A stretch of DNA of 38,082 nucleotides from Thiorhodococcus sp. (GTDB taxonomy: Bacteria; Pseudomonadota; Gammaproteobacteria; Chromatiales; Chromatiaceae), in assembly GCA_029257385.1 (NCBI GenBank), contig JARIBS010000014.1, forward strand, positions 1 through 38,082, read 5' to 3'. The position numbers were made by a program, and so were the translations under genes. Below the pieces are notes generated by a model that worked only from the letters and a program-made list of their open reading frames with translations, ran no database searches and was not told the origin of the DNA. Shown here piece after piece: positions 10,120-21,340 of this stretch (position 1 is its first letter; the number at the start of each line of letters is the position of its first letter).

Positions 10120-11160
10120 ATGAAGAGCACCATCGTCTCCTCTCCCCACGTGCCTCGTGTCAACCGCGTCGATCGGGGCATGCTGCAAGTGCTGTTGGCG
10201 CTGGTTCCGGGGATTGTGGCGATGATCTGGTTCTTCGGCTGGGGGGTGCTGATCAACATCGTCCTGGCGGTCAGTTTTGCCGTCGCCGCCGAGGCCGCCG
10301 TCATGCTGGCGCGCGGACGATCGCCGTTGGCGGCGATTGGCGATCTCAGCGCCGTGGTCAGCGCCGTGCTCTTTGCCATCTCGGTCCCGCCGATTCTGTC
10401 CTGGTGGCTGATTTTGCTCGGCATACTGTTTGCCATCGTGTTGGTCAAACAACTCTATGGCGGCATCGGCTACAACCCGTTCAATCCGGCAATGGCGGGA
10501 TATGCCTTCCTGCTGGTGTCCTATCCAGTGGCGATGACCACCTGGCTTGAGCCGAGCATGTTGGCTGAGCACAGCTTATCGTTCATGGAATCGCTGCGGG
10601 TGACCCTGAGCGGTACGCTCCCTCCCGGCCTGGATTGGGATGTCATTTCATCGGCAACGCCGCTTGATGAAATGCGCGGCCAGCTCGATTTAGGTATGAC
10701 CATGGAGCAGATTCGCCAGAGTCCACTGTGGGGCATTTTGGGCGGACACGGTTGGGAATGGATCGGGGGCTGGTTCTTGCTCGGCGGAATCTATCTGCTA
10801 TGGCGACGCATCATCACCTGGCATATCCCGGTCGCGATGTTGCTTGGCTTGTCGGTGTGCGCTGGGGTTTTTTGGATCATCGATCCCCAAACGTATCCCT
10901 CTCCGGCCTTTCACCTGTTTAGCGGAGCGGCCATTCTCGGTGCCTTTTTCATTGCGACCGATCCAGTCACCGCCTGTACCACCAAACGGGGGCAATTTCT
11001 GTTCGGAGTGGCGATCGGCGTCATCGTCTACGCCATCCGCACCTGGGGCGGTTATCCGGATGCCGTGGCATTCGCGGTTTTGTTGATGAACATCGCCGCC
11101 CCAACTATCGACTACTACACTCAGCCTCGCGTCTTTGGACATGGTGAAAAACGCTTATGA
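10120..11160 (+). CDS. rnfD: Ion-translocating oxidoreductase membrane subunit RnfD
   Basis: Polytopic NqrB/RnfD-family subunit that carries a covalently bound FMN. The SSATPLDEMRG segment places the expected flavinylated threonine at about residue 180. Other conserved blocks are GGIGYNPFNPAMAGYAF (about 114-130) and the late FFIATDPVTACTTKRGQ loop. 346 aa with about nine to ten hydrophobic segments. The last bases overlap rnfG by four (ATGA), so translation is coupled. Confidence 0.95.
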   Translation: MKSTIVSSPHVPRVNRVDRGMLQVLLALVPGIVAMIWFFGWGVLINIVLAVSFAVAAEAAVMLARGRSPLAAIGDLSAVVSAVLFAISVPPILSWWLILLGILFAIVLVKQLYGGIGYNPFNPAMAGYAFLLVSYPVAMTTWLEPSMLAEHSLSFMESLRVTLSGTLPPGLDWDVISSATPLDEMRGQLDLGMTMEQIRQSPLWGILGGHGWEWIGGWFLLGGIYLLWRRIITWHIPVAMLLGLSVCAGVFWIIDPQTYPSPAFHLFSGAAILGAFFIATDPVTACTTKRGQFLFGVAIGVIVYAIRTWGGYPDAVAFAVLLMNIAAPTIDYYTQPRVFGHGEKRL

Positions 11161-11813
11161 AAAAGATCAAACCCATTGCGCTGTCCGGTTTCGTGCTTGG
11201 CGCTTTCGCCATCGGCGGCGTCTCGCTGGTGGCCATCACCCACGCCACGGTCGATACACGCATCGCCGACAATCAGTACCAGGCCATGAAGGGCAAGCTC
11301 GAAACCATCCTGCCGGCTGGACACTCCGACAACGATCCCTTGCGCGACAGCATCGTGGTCAATGCTCAGGAGTTACTGGGCACCGATATCACTCAGGTTT
11401 ATCGGGTCCGCAAGGGCAAAGAGCCGGTTGCGCTGGTGCTCGAACCCGTCGTTCCCGATGGCTATGCCGGCCCGATTAAGCTGCTGGTCTCGGTCATGCG
11501 AGACGGGAGTCTGGGTGGGGTGCGTATTCTCTCCCACCACGAAACGCCTGGACTCGGTGACAAGATTGAGGAGCAGAAATCTGACTGGGTCTACACGTTC
11601 GAGGGTAAATCGCTATCGAATCCGACGCTTGAGAAATGGGGCGTCAAGCGCGATGGCGGTGAGTTCGACCAGTTCACGGGCGCTACGATTACCCCAAGAG
11701 CCATCGTCAACACGGTGAAAAACACCTTGATCTACGTCCAGCGCCAGGGCGATGCACTGTTTGCGCCCAAGGTAGCCGACACGCCCACGCCGGTTGAACA
11801 GGAGCGCGGCTGA
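11157..11813 (+). CDS. rnfG: Ion-translocating oxidoreductase FMN subunit RnfG
   Basis: Subunit with an N-terminal membrane anchor (about 7-28) and a periplasmic FMN-binding domain. The flavinylation motif is seen as TGATIT, with the likely FMN-threonine at about residue 177; the HHETPGLGDKI segment (about 127-137) is also characteristic. 218 aa. The attachment requires an ApbE flavin transferase, which is not encoded in the window. Overlaps both neighbours (ATGA with rnfD, TGATG with rnfE). Confidence 0.95.
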   Translation: MKKIKPIALSGFVLGAFAIGGVSLVAITHATVDTRIADNQYQAMKGKLETILPAGHSDNDPLRDSIVVNAQELLGTDITQVYRVRKGKEPVALVLEPVVPDGYAGPIKLLVSVMRDGSLGGVRILSHHETPGLGDKIEEQKSDWVYTFEGKSLSNPTLEKWGVKRDGGEFDQFTGATITPRAIVNTVKNTLIYVQRQGDALFAPKVADTPTPVEQERG

Positions 11814-12514
11814 TGTCCGTACCGCCCAGCTATGCGAGCATCTTCAGCAGCGGGCTGTGGAGCAATAACCAAATGCTGGTCGCACTTCTCGGTCTATGTC
11901 CACTGCTTGCCACTACCACCTCAGCCACCAACGGACTCGGCATGGGGATGGCGACCACTGTTGTCGTGGTCTGCTCTAACGTCACCGTCTCTCTGGTACG
12001 CAATCTGGTTCGCCCAGAGATCCGCATCCCGGTCTTCGTTCTGGTGATCGCCTCGTTCGTGACGCTGGTCGAGCTCATCATGCAGGCGTTTTTCTATGAG
12101 CTGTATCTGGTGCTCGGGCTGTTCATCTCACTGATCGTGGTCAACTGCATGATCATCGGGCGAGCCGAGGCCTTTGCGTCGAAAAACCGCGTAGATCTGG
12201 CGCTGATGGATGGACTCGCCGTCGGCTTGGGCGCGACGCTGGTGCTGACGACGCTCGGCGCACTGCGTGAGTTCGTCGCTCAGGGGACGGTGTTTTATCA
12301 AGCCAATCTGTTGCTCGGCGAGGCCGCGCAAGCGCTGACGGTCCGCCTTGGCGACGACTACCAGGGCGCACTCATCGCCATCCTGCCGCCCGGCGCCTTC
12401 ATCGGATTGGGGTTGATGCTCGCGCTCAAAAACCTCATCGACAAGCGCGCCAAGCATTGGGGTCTGAGAAGAGCCGCCAGCGTGCGCCCACCAACCGCGG
12501 CTAGTACGTCGTGA
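11813..12514 (+). CDS. rnfE: Ion-translocating oxidoreductase subunit RnfE
   Basis: Last gene of the rnf set, a polytopic partner of RnfA. Conserved sequences are LLGLCPLLATTTSATNGLGMG near the start (the first part holds the cluster cysteine) and SLIVVNCMIIGRAEAFASK in the middle with the second. 233 aa. No rnfH or nth-like gene follows, unlike the enterobacterial rsx cluster; phosphoribulokinase comes next after 208 bases. Confidence 0.95.
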   Translation: MSVPPSYASIFSSGLWSNNQMLVALLGLCPLLATTTSATNGLGMGMATTVVVVCSNVTVSLVRNLVRPEIRIPVFVLVIASFVTLVELIMQAFFYELYLVLGLFISLIVVNCMIIGRAEAFASKNRVDLALMDGLAVGLGATLVLTTLGALREFVAQGTVFYQANLLLGEAAQALTVRLGDDYQGALIAILPPGAFIGLGLMLALKNLIDKRAKHWGLRRAASVRPPTAASTS

Positions 12515-12722
12515 TCGTCTGCTCGGTGCGCTTGCACCAGCTCCGACATTACCCGAATCAAACTTGCCGTGTCTGGGTGGCAGTGACGCGACACCGTTAG
12601 CGCCAATAATGTGCAAGCTATCGCGCTGAATCTTCGTGATACATTAAGGGAGCATTGTTCACTCATGATCGCCGGGCCAAGTGCCGGTTATTGACGATAA
12701 TGAAGAGCGTGGGGAGAAGTTC

Positions 12723-13613
12723 ATGTCGAAAAAGCACCCAGTTGTCGCTGTCACCGGATCTTCCGGTGCGGGTACAACGACCGTCAAGCGCGCTTTCGCG
12801 CACATCTTTCACCGCGATAACATCACTGCCGCATTCGTTGAGGGCGATAGCTTTCATCGCCATGACCGCGCCGCAATGAAGGCGGAAATGGTGCGCTTTG
12901 CAGAAAGAGGCGAGAGTCTTAGCCACTTCGGACCTGAAGCGAACCGCTTCGATCTGCTCGAAGGACTGTTTCGCGACTACGGCGAAGATGGCGCGGGTCA
13001 GAAGCGTCACTACATCCACAGCGATGAAGAAGCGCTCGAACACAATGCGCGCCTCGGCAGCCAGCTCAATCCCGGTCAATTCACACCTTGGGAAGACCTC
13101 CCCCCGAACACCGACCTGCTGTTCTACGAAGGTCTGCATGGATTGGTGGTCGCTGATGACGTAAACATAGCGCAGCACGTGGATCTCGGCGTTGGTGTGG
13201 TTCCCATCGTCAACCTGGAATGGATCCAGAAGATCCACCGCGACAATCTCGAGCGCGGGTACTCGGCAGAGGCCATCGTCGATACCATCATGCGCCGTAT
13301 GCCGGACTACATCCGCTACATTACGCCGCAGTTCTCCATGACCGACATCAACTTCCAGCGTGTGCCCACGGTTGACACCTCCAACCCCTTTATCGCCCGC
13401 GACATCCCTACGCCGGACGAGAGCTTCGTCATCATCCGTTTCAAGGATCCGAAACAGTTCCAGGTCGATTTCCCCTACCTGCTCTCGATGATTGACAACT
13501 CATTCATGTCGCGCCGCAACAGTATGGTCGTCCCCGGCGGCAAGATGGGCATGGCCATGGAGATCATCCTGCAGCCGATCATCGAGCGCATGATGGATGC
13601 CTGTCGGGTTTGA
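12723..13613 (+). CDS. prk: Phosphoribulokinase, class I (bacterial type)
   Basis: Calvin-cycle kinase making ribulose 1,5-bisphosphate from ribulose 5-phosphate and ATP. The P-loop is GSSGAGTT (12-19). The catalytic-base aspartate falls at residue 42 (EGDSFHRHDR), as in the Rhodobacter enzyme, followed by His45 and Arg49; the Walker B-like segment is LLFYEGLHG. 296 aa, close to the octameric bacterial class. The frame is open back to 12681, but ATG 12723 is preferred because GGGGAGAAG lies just upstream and the conserved protein begins there (MSKKHPVVAVTG). It stands apart from Rubisco genes, behind rnfE, and converges on recQ across a hairpin. Confidence 0.97.
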   Translation: MSKKHPVVAVTGSSGAGTTTVKRAFAHIFHRDNITAAFVEGDSFHRHDRAAMKAEMVRFAERGESLSHFGPEANRFDLLEGLFRDYGEDGAGQKRHYIHSDEEALEHNARLGSQLNPGQFTPWEDLPPNTDLLFYEGLHGLVVADDVNIAQHVDLGVGVVPIVNLEWIQKIHRDNLERGYSAEAIVDTIMRRMPDYIRYITPQFSMTDINFQRVPTVDTSNPFIARDIPTPDESFVIIRFKDPKQFQVDFPYLLSMIDNSFMSRRNSMVVPGGKMGMAMEIILQPIIERMMDACRV

Positions 13614-13620
13614 GTCGGCT

Positions 13621-13655
13621 CGCGAACGCCAAGATTGTTGCCTGGCGTCGCGTTT
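13621..13655. terminator. Hairpin between convergent prk and recQ, likely terminator
   Basis: CGCGAACGCCA (13621-13631) pairs with TGGCGTCGCG (13643-13652) through ten base pairs and one bulged A, around an 11-base loop, followed by TTT on the plus strand. It sits eight bases after the prk stop and eight bases beyond the recQ stop, so it could serve both genes. The T-tract is short. Confidence 0.5.
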
Positions 13656-13662
13656 GCCATCC

Positions 13663-15858
<2,196 letters not shown>

Positions 15859-16188
15859 TCTCACGCTCGGCTTGATCGGGGAGTGGGATTACAGACGAGG
15901 CATCTGCCCCGCCAAAACCACAGGATACCCGTCTTGGCGCGATTGGGCTGCACCGACGCCATCGGATGATAGCCGTTCGACTGATTGATGAGATAGGCGT
16001 TATTAGGATTAACAAAGATTTAAAAAGGCTCTTTATGCATAAGTATTTGCGTTACCTGCTCAACTAGACTATCCGAGTTAAGTGTATTAAAGTCGATATG
16101 TTAAGCGCGAAGCTAGGCTGCACCCAACAATTAATCCAGATACTCAAAAAGCAAGCTCTATTCCCAACTCAAACGCAAGGAGAAAAAC
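15859..16188. other. Divergent intergenic region between recQ and the FMN reductase
   Basis: About 330 bases without a convincing gene. The half nearest recQ has normal composition; from about 15985 it becomes clearly AT-rich (runs such as TTTAAAAAGG and TTAAGTGTATTAAAG), unlike the surroundings, and this continues in milder form into the next gene. AAGGAG at 16177-16182 is the ribosome site of the FMN reductase. Promoters for both genes are expected here, but no hexamer pair is good enough to name. Confidence 0.5.
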
Positions 16189-16737
16189 GTGAGCGAATAT
16201 CAAATTGCCGTCGTAGTTGGTAGCCTCCGCAAAGACTCGTTCAACCGCAAGTTGGCAAACGGCATCATCAAACTGGCTCCATCGGAGTTCTCGTTCAAAC
16301 AACTTGAAATTGGCGATTTACCTCTCTACAACCAGGATGACGATGCGCAACAGGCCGCTTCCGTTAAGCGCCTGAAAGCAGAAATCACTGCTGCTCAAGG
16401 TCTATTGTTCGTCACGCCTGAATACAACCGCTCAATACCTGGTGTGCTAAAAAACGCTATTGACCATGCCTCACGCCCGCCTAGTGAGAGCGTGTGGGGG
16501 GGCAAGCCTGCCGGTGTGCTGGGGGCATCAATCGGTGCCATCGGGACCGCCATAGCGCAACAGCATTTGCGTAATGTTCTCGCCTATCTGGACGTGCCAA
16601 CGCTTGGCCAACCGGAAGTGTTTATTCAAGTCAAAGAAGGGTTGTTTGATAGTTCGGGCAATATCGGCCCTGATAGCAAAGCATTTCTGCAAAGCTGGAT
16701 GGACAAGTATGTTGCGTGGGTAAAAAAGCACGCTTGA
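16189..16737 (+). CDS. NAD(P)H-dependent FMN reductase (ChrR/YieF-like quinone or chromate reductase)
   Basis: A soluble flavodoxin-fold oxidoreductase that reduces quinones, and in relatives chromate or azo dyes, by two-electron transfer from NAD(P)H. The FMN phosphate loop is GSLRKDSFNRK (about 11-21), and PEYNRSIPGVLKNAIDHASRP (about 80-100) is the flavin isoalloxazine loop typical of this family. 182 aa, normal length. It starts with GTG, supported by AAGGAG six bases upstream. Codon use is visibly less GC-biased than the neighbours and the upstream region is AT-rich, which suggests acquisition by transfer. It stands alone, with no co-directional partner; the true substrate is unknown. 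Confidence 0.88.
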   Translation: MSEYQIAVVVGSLRKDSFNRKLANGIIKLAPSEFSFKQLEIGDLPLYNQDDDAQQAASVKRLKAEITAAQGLLFVTPEYNRSIPGVLKNAIDHASRPPSESVWGGKPAGVLGASIGAIGTAIAQQHLRNVLAYLDVPTLGQPEVFIQVKEGLFDSSGNIGPDSKAFLQSWMDKYVAWVKKHA

Positions 16738-16991
16738 GCAATTCCAAAACCGAAATCGTGGTTGACGGCGGCTCTGCCACAACGCCCCATATCGGGGGAG
16801 GAGCAGATCGTTGTCATCTCTCGAAGTAGCATGAAATCGGCAATGCCGATGAAGCCTCCGACCGAGGCGCAGATGAAAATGCGATCATACTGGCGGACCA
16901 CAAGGCTCCAAGCCCGCGTGCCCACCGCCAGGATCGCAGTCGAGCGCGTGCCCTGGCTTGCTTAAAAGTCACCTCGTGCCTTGAGCGTCAT

Positions 16992-19571
16992 TTAACCCAC
17001 CGTCACCCAGCCTTGCCCCGGCAGGCGTTGGTGGATGCCAGACCCGTCGGCCGTGGCATCATCCATCCTAAACAGATGTAGCCAGCCGTTGTCCAGAAGC
17101 TGGGTCAAGAGTAGATGACGGTCGATGATGGCGTCGATGGCCGCCTCGGGCGCCTGGAGGAACACGCTCAGGCGCAGCGGCTGGTGCACCCAGCGTCGGC
17201 CGTCGTGCAGTGACTGCATCGGCAGCCCCGGGCGCAGGTCCCCGGCATTGCCCTCAATGACTCCGATGGCACCACCCACAACGTTGTGCAGCGTCTTGTT
17301 GCCACTGCCAAAACGTCGGTTGTCCACCGTGGAGCCGTAATACTGCAGATTGATCCAGACGGCGACGACCATAGGCGCGGTCATGATCAGCTCTAGGGTC
17401 TTGAATTCACCGTCCGCCTCCCAGTCGTAGTCGTGCAGAAAGCTGCGCCCGCCAAGGTCAATGCCGCGCGTGCGCTCGCGCGGCGCGGCGATGAAAGATG
17501 CGTTTCCGGCCAGGCCCCACTCTGGGCGGACCTGCGACCAGTCGCGGCTGCGTCGGCGGATGCTCGCCTCCAGAGCGCGCCCAGTGCGTCCGTCGAGCCC
17601 CAGCAAGGTCGCGCGCTGCAGACGCGTCAGCTCACCGGCATGGACGAGCCAGCTTCTGAGTTGGGCCAACTCCTCAGCATAGCTCGCGGGCAGGATCGCG
17701 TAATCGAACAACCGCACGTCGTCGGTGGTCGTGTCATGCAGACCGGGCAGAAACCAGGTGTCTGCGGGGATGGCGATTCCTCGCTCGGCAAGACCGATGC
17801 GTACCGCTGGAGCGTTGAGCAGGACGGCGACGATCCGGGCGCTCGCCTCGCCGGTCTGTCCGGCGCAAGCACCGCAGTCAAGCCCCGCTGCGTAGGGGTT
17901 GTTGACGCTGGTGCTGCCGTGCCCAACCAGCAGCACCAGACGGGCGAAGCCCTCAGTCAGCGACATGCCGCGCAGAATGCCCTCCGCCAACCCGACCCGA
18001 TCGGCCTCGGGAATCCCGACTGCTTCCCCGGCTGAGGCGCAAACTCCATGCGGATGGGTATCCAGGCTTGGGCCGACCTGATTGGCCTCGGGCGCATCCA
18101 GCCTCAGGTCGTCCGGGGCGACAACCGGGCGGCTCCAGCCCAGGCTGTCGCTGATGATCTTGGGGGCATACAGCCAGATGCCTGCGGCCTCGACGAACGA
18201 GAAACAGGACGAGGCACCCATCTTAAACGCCTTCCAGGACTTGCTCATACCCACCCGGCGGCGCTGGGTCGCCAGCGCCTGTTCGGTCTGTTGGGCGTCC
18301 GCGCCCTGGATCTCAGAACACACCCGATAGGCCGGTGTGAGGAGCACCGGCACATGGGATTTCGCGGTGACTGCGCCCAGCGGTACATGCTCGATCGGCG
18401 CGCCAAAGAAGCCCGCAAAGCCCAGGGTCCGGGCCTGCTGACAGACGGTTTCCAGCGACCGGCGCATCACTTCCGAGCGGACATCGATACAAAAGGCGGC
18501 CTGCACGGCGGGTCTTTCCGAGGCGGCTCGTTGGTCGCCCACCGCCGACAATTGCTCGATCAGTTCGCGCTGGTAGGCCAGTTCGTGCGCGGTTAGCAGC
18601 ACATGGTCGATCTCGCGCTCGTGTGGCTGTTCGGCATTGATCGGCTGCTGTTCGAGTCCGGCGCAGACCGCGCGCCAGCGCATCCGCAGCTCTGGACTCA
18701 CCTTGTGCTCGTAGACCAGCAGGTCCCAGGCCAGACGAATGGCCAGTAGTTCTTCAATGGTGTCGTCGGTGCCACCAACAAGTTCGGCCTGCCAGCGCAG
18801 CAGCCGGGTCGCGGCCGCCCAGCCGCCGATGTCCATCAGGGCCGCGTGCAGATAGTCCAGCGCCCCGGCGGCCGGGATGCCCAGCCGGGTCAGGGCCGAG
18901 CGAATGCAGTCGCGCGGCGACTCGGGCAGCGCCTGAACCCGAGTGCGAATGCCGCTTTGCCCCATCATCGTGGTGCTGAAGTCGAGCGCCGCGAAACGTC
19001 GCCAGGAGGCGTACAGCGACATCCCGTTCCAAGGCTGCTTCCAGGTCGCCTGCCCCATATCGAAGTAGGCGGCGCAGTGATGACTGATGCGGTCGATGAC
19101 GTAGCTCGACCAGTCATCGGCGTCCATCTCGTCGAGCACGGCGGTGAGCAAGGGTACGCCAGCCGTCGGCGGTGGCTCGGCTGCGGTGGCATGCCTGAGC
19201 GTTTCGGGGTCGAGTGCGCTGCCGTAGCGCGCTGCAGCGTGCTCCAGATCGTCGGTGGTGATCTGTCCGGCGTCGATCAGCTCGCGATAGTAGGACCTGA
19301 CCATGTACAGCCGCGCGCCGGCGATCCGCTGCATGATGGCGGCGGCGTCCTGGAAGCTTGCATGGCGCAAACCGTGAAAGGGGTTGACGGCCACGAAGCG
19401 ATCCAGCGGCCACAGCGGGGCGATGCGCCCGCAGGCCGCATCGATCTGCTCGGAAAGCGGCCAGATTGCGCTGTCGCGATCAGGGTTGGCGGTCGGGGGC
19501 GCTGCTGGGTCGAGTGTGCCGCTCGCCTGATTCGGCGTTTGCGTGAGATCAGGTAGGTCGTTCAGGTTCAT
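16992..19571 (-). CDS. dabA: Inorganic carbon transporter subunit DabA (DUF2309/UPF0753)
   Basis: DabA is the cytoplasmic, beta-carbonic-anhydrase-like half of the Dab complex, thought to hydrate CO2 vectorially using the ion gradient handled by DabB. The zinc site expected from the characterised Halothiobacillus protein is present: Cys361 and Asp363 with Arg365 (AAFCIDVRSE), His551 (LLVGHGS) and Cys566 (GLDCGACAG). 859 aa, typical. ATG 19571 has GAGGGG upstream and lies four bases after the dabB stop, so the two are co-transcribed and probably co-translated. Nearby phosphoribulokinase supports a role in CO2 fixation. The N-terminal 35 residues are Pro/Ala-rich and probably disordered. Confidence 0.94.
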   Translation of the reverse strand: MNLNDLPDLTQTPNQASGTLDPAAPPTANPDRDSAIWPLSEQIDAACGRIAPLWPLDRFVAVNPFHGLRHASFQDAAAIMQRIAGARLYMVRSYYRELIDAGQITTDDLEHAAARYGSALDPETLRHATAAEPPPTAGVPLLTAVLDEMDADDWSSYVIDRISHHCAAYFDMGQATWKQPWNGMSLYASWRRFAALDFSTTMMGQSGIRTRVQALPESPRDCIRSALTRLGIPAAGALDYLHAALMDIGGWAAATRLLRWQAELVGGTDDTIEELLAIRLAWDLLVYEHKVSPELRMRWRAVCAGLEQQPINAEQPHEREIDHVLLTAHELAYQRELIEQLSAVGDQRAASERPAVQAAFCIDVRSEVMRRSLETVCQQARTLGFAGFFGAPIEHVPLGAVTAKSHVPVLLTPAYRVCSEIQGADAQQTEQALATQRRRVGMSKSWKAFKMGASSCFSFVEAAGIWLYAPKIISDSLGWSRPVVAPDDLRLDAPEANQVGPSLDTHPHGVCASAGEAVGIPEADRVGLAEGILRGMSLTEGFARLVLLVGHGSTSVNNPYAAGLDCGACAGQTGEASARIVAVLLNAPAVRIGLAERGIAIPADTWFLPGLHDTTTDDVRLFDYAILPASYAEELAQLRSWLVHAGELTRLQRATLLGLDGRTGRALEASIRRRSRDWSQVRPEWGLAGNASFIAAPRERTRGIDLGGRSFLHDYDWEADGEFKTLELIMTAPMVVAVWINLQYYGSTVDNRRFGSGNKTLHNVVGGAIGVIEGNAGDLRPGLPMQSLHDGRRWVHQPLRLSVFLQAPEAAIDAIIDRHLLLTQLLDNGWLHLFRMDDATADGSGIHQRLPGQGWVTVG

Positions 19572-19575
19572 GATG

Positions 19576-21192
19576 TCATCCCCCTCGGGCCAGGACCGGC
19601 GTCCGGCGCATTGGCCACAGACGTATGATCAGGCGCGTCACCAGCACATCGACATACAAGCCGTTGTACAGATGGACCTGGATGGACTGGCGCAGCGGTG
19701 TGGCGAGTCGCGTGAACAGATGCTGCAAGACGATCAGAGCGACAAAAACGCCGACGATTGCGACGCTGAGCGCCAGTTGGAACGCTCCGCCCGAGACCGC
19801 CACCGGCCTCACGCTGGTGGCGATGGCGTGCTCGAAGGCCGCGTGCAGACCGAAATAGCCAAGACAGACTAAGGCGCCGATGCTGGTCGCGCGCAGCAGC
19901 AGCCCGGCGTTGTCTTGCAGCACCAGCGCCTGGAGTAGGAGCTGCGCGACCGCAACCACGACGATCGCGCCCGTGACGATGAGCGCCGGTTGTTGCGCGG
20001 GATCGACCCCGAATAGATAGCCGGCGCTGATTGCCATCAGTAACGCGCCCTGAAAGGCCACCAGCCAATGCCAGGGCTGAGGGGCGGTCGTCGCGAATGC
20101 GAGTGCCGGGGCGCGAAAGCCGTCCACGCTACTCCCCGCAGCGAGAAAAGCGTGGGCCTTGTACAATGAGTGTGCAACCAGATGCAGCAGCGCCAGGCTG
20201 TAGAGTCCAAGCCCCGCCTCCAGCAGCATGAACCCCATCTGCGCGGACGTGGACCAGGCCAGCGAGACCTTGATGCTGGTCTGCGTGAGCAACACCAGCG
20301 AGGCCACCGCCAGGGTCACCACGCCGATCAGCGCCAGAGCGCCGAGCGCCGATTCTGACAGCGATATGATCGGACTCATACGAATGACCAGAAAGGCACC
20401 GGCGTTGACGATGCCCGCATGCAACAGGGCCGAAACCGGAGTCGGCGCCTCCATCACCTGAATCAGCCAGCCGTGGAAGGGAAACTGGGCGCATTTCAGG
20501 GCGGCGCTCAACACCACCAGCCAGGCGGCCCACTCCAGGCTCGCCGGCAGTGGGCCGTCCATGCGCTCCATGGCCGTATGGACATCGGCCCACTCCAGGG
20601 TATGCAGGGTCGCACCGATCAGCAGTACCGCCGCCAGCAGACTGACGCCGCCGATAAAGCTGAAGACGAACTTCTTGTGCGCGGCCATCACCGCAGCGGG
20701 GCGTTCTGGATAAAACAGCAGCAGCCGATGCAGAAAGAAGCTGATGGCGATCCAGGCCAGCGCGAACATCAACAGATTGCTTGCGACGATCAGCGTCAGG
20801 ATGGCCGCCAGCGTCAGCAGCATCCACCGATGGAAGCGCTCCTCGCCGCTGTCACCTGTGAGGTAGTTGCGCGCATAGGTCGAGACGATTGCCCCTACCA
20901 GCGAGACCAGCGTGAGCATGATGGTCGTCACTGCGTTGACATAGACGCCCAGTGCGAGCGCGCCGATATCCAGCGGCAGGGGGATTGAGATCAGGGTCAG
21001 CGACTGCGCCGGTCCGAAGCCGTGTGTGATCAGTGCAACCAGCGCGAGCGCGAAGGCCAGCCAAGCCGCACCATTGGCGATGATGGCCATGCGCCGGCCA
21101 GCGCGGCTGGCGATGTCGCTCGGGAGCAGGGCGGTGAGCCACAATGACAAGGGGGCGGCAAGCGCTGCGGTGGTGGTGAGTGTGACCGACAT
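19576..21192 (-). CDS. dabB: Inorganic carbon transporter membrane subunit DabB (NuoL/MrpA-like)
   Basis: A polytopic protein of 538 aa of the proton-conducting antiporter-like family (NuoL, MrpA), the membrane partner of DabA. The segment PFHGWLIQVMEAPTPVSALLHAG (about 235-257 region, only partly quoted by position) contains the conserved lysine/histidine-region signature of these subunits, and the KVSLAWSTSAQMGFML block is typical. About 13 hydrophobic helices are visible. Assignment to DabB rather than a NADH dehydrogenase subunit rests on the dabA gene four bases downstream and the absence of other nuo or mrp genes. ATG 21192 has AGGAGG five bases upstream, a strong ribosome site. Transcription starts in the repeat-rich region shared with the divergent reductase gene. 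Confidence 0.92.
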   Translation of the reverse strand: MSVTLTTTAALAAPLSLWLTALLPSDIASRAGRRMAIIANGAAWLAFALALVALITHGFGPAQSLTLISIPLPLDIGALALGVYVNAVTTIMLTLVSLVGAIVSTYARNYLTGDSGEERFHRWMLLTLAAILTLIVASNLLMFALAWIAISFFLHRLLLFYPERPAAVMAAHKKFVFSFIGGVSLLAAVLLIGATLHTLEWADVHTAMERMDGPLPASLEWAAWLVVLSAALKCAQFPFHGWLIQVMEAPTPVSALLHAGIVNAGAFLVIRMSPIISLSESALGALALIGVVTLAVASLVLLTQTSIKVSLAWSTSAQMGFMLLEAGLGLYSLALLHLVAHSLYKAHAFLAAGSSVDGFRAPALAFATTAPQPWHWLVAFQGALLMAISAGYLFGVDPAQQPALIVTGAIVVVAVAQLLLQALVLQDNAGLLLRATSIGALVCLGYFGLHAAFEHAIATSVRPVAVSGGAFQLALSVAIVGVFVALIVLQHLFTRLATPLRQSIQVHLYNGLYVDVLVTRLIIRLWPMRRTPVLARGG

Positions 21193-21267
21193 TCACGCCT
21201 CCTGGGTTGGGGTTCGTGATGAGTGTTCGAGTAGACTATAAGGTGTGCCGATTACCTAAAAGAAATC

Positions 21268-21309
21268 GATCTTTAAGATCTTTTCCATAGATCATTGTCT
21301 ATGGAAAAG
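21268..21309. promoter_or_regulatory. Inverted-repeat cluster between dabB and the persulfide reductase
   Basis: Two overlapping symmetric elements occupy the 148-base divergent region. GATCTT-T-AAGATC (21268-21280) is a 6+1+6 palindrome. CTTTTCCATAGA (21280-21291) and its perfect complement (21298-21309) form a 12-bp inverted repeat around six bases. Within them, ATC-N9-GAT at 21278-21292 matches the general LysR-type box. No T-tract follows on either strand. Operator is the likeliest role; a 5'-leader hairpin of the reductase mRNA is the alternative. Confidence 0.5.
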
Positions 21310-21340
21310 CCGATCATCAACTTCATACAAAGGAGTATCC

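Noticed and set aside
16626-16925. 99-aa minus-strand ORF after the FMN reductase
   Set aside because: Its second half is antisense to the reductase. The hydrophobic segment IFICASVGGFIGIADFML is curious, but I could not tie it to any family.
18846-19556. 236-aa plus-strand ORF
   Set aside because: Antisense to the conserved N-terminal part of dabA; composition follows the opposite strand codon bias.
19576-21192. Reading dabB as NADH dehydrogenase subunit L or MrpA
   Set aside because: The fold is shared, but the dabA gene four bases downstream and absence of nuo/mrp neighbours favour the Dab complex.
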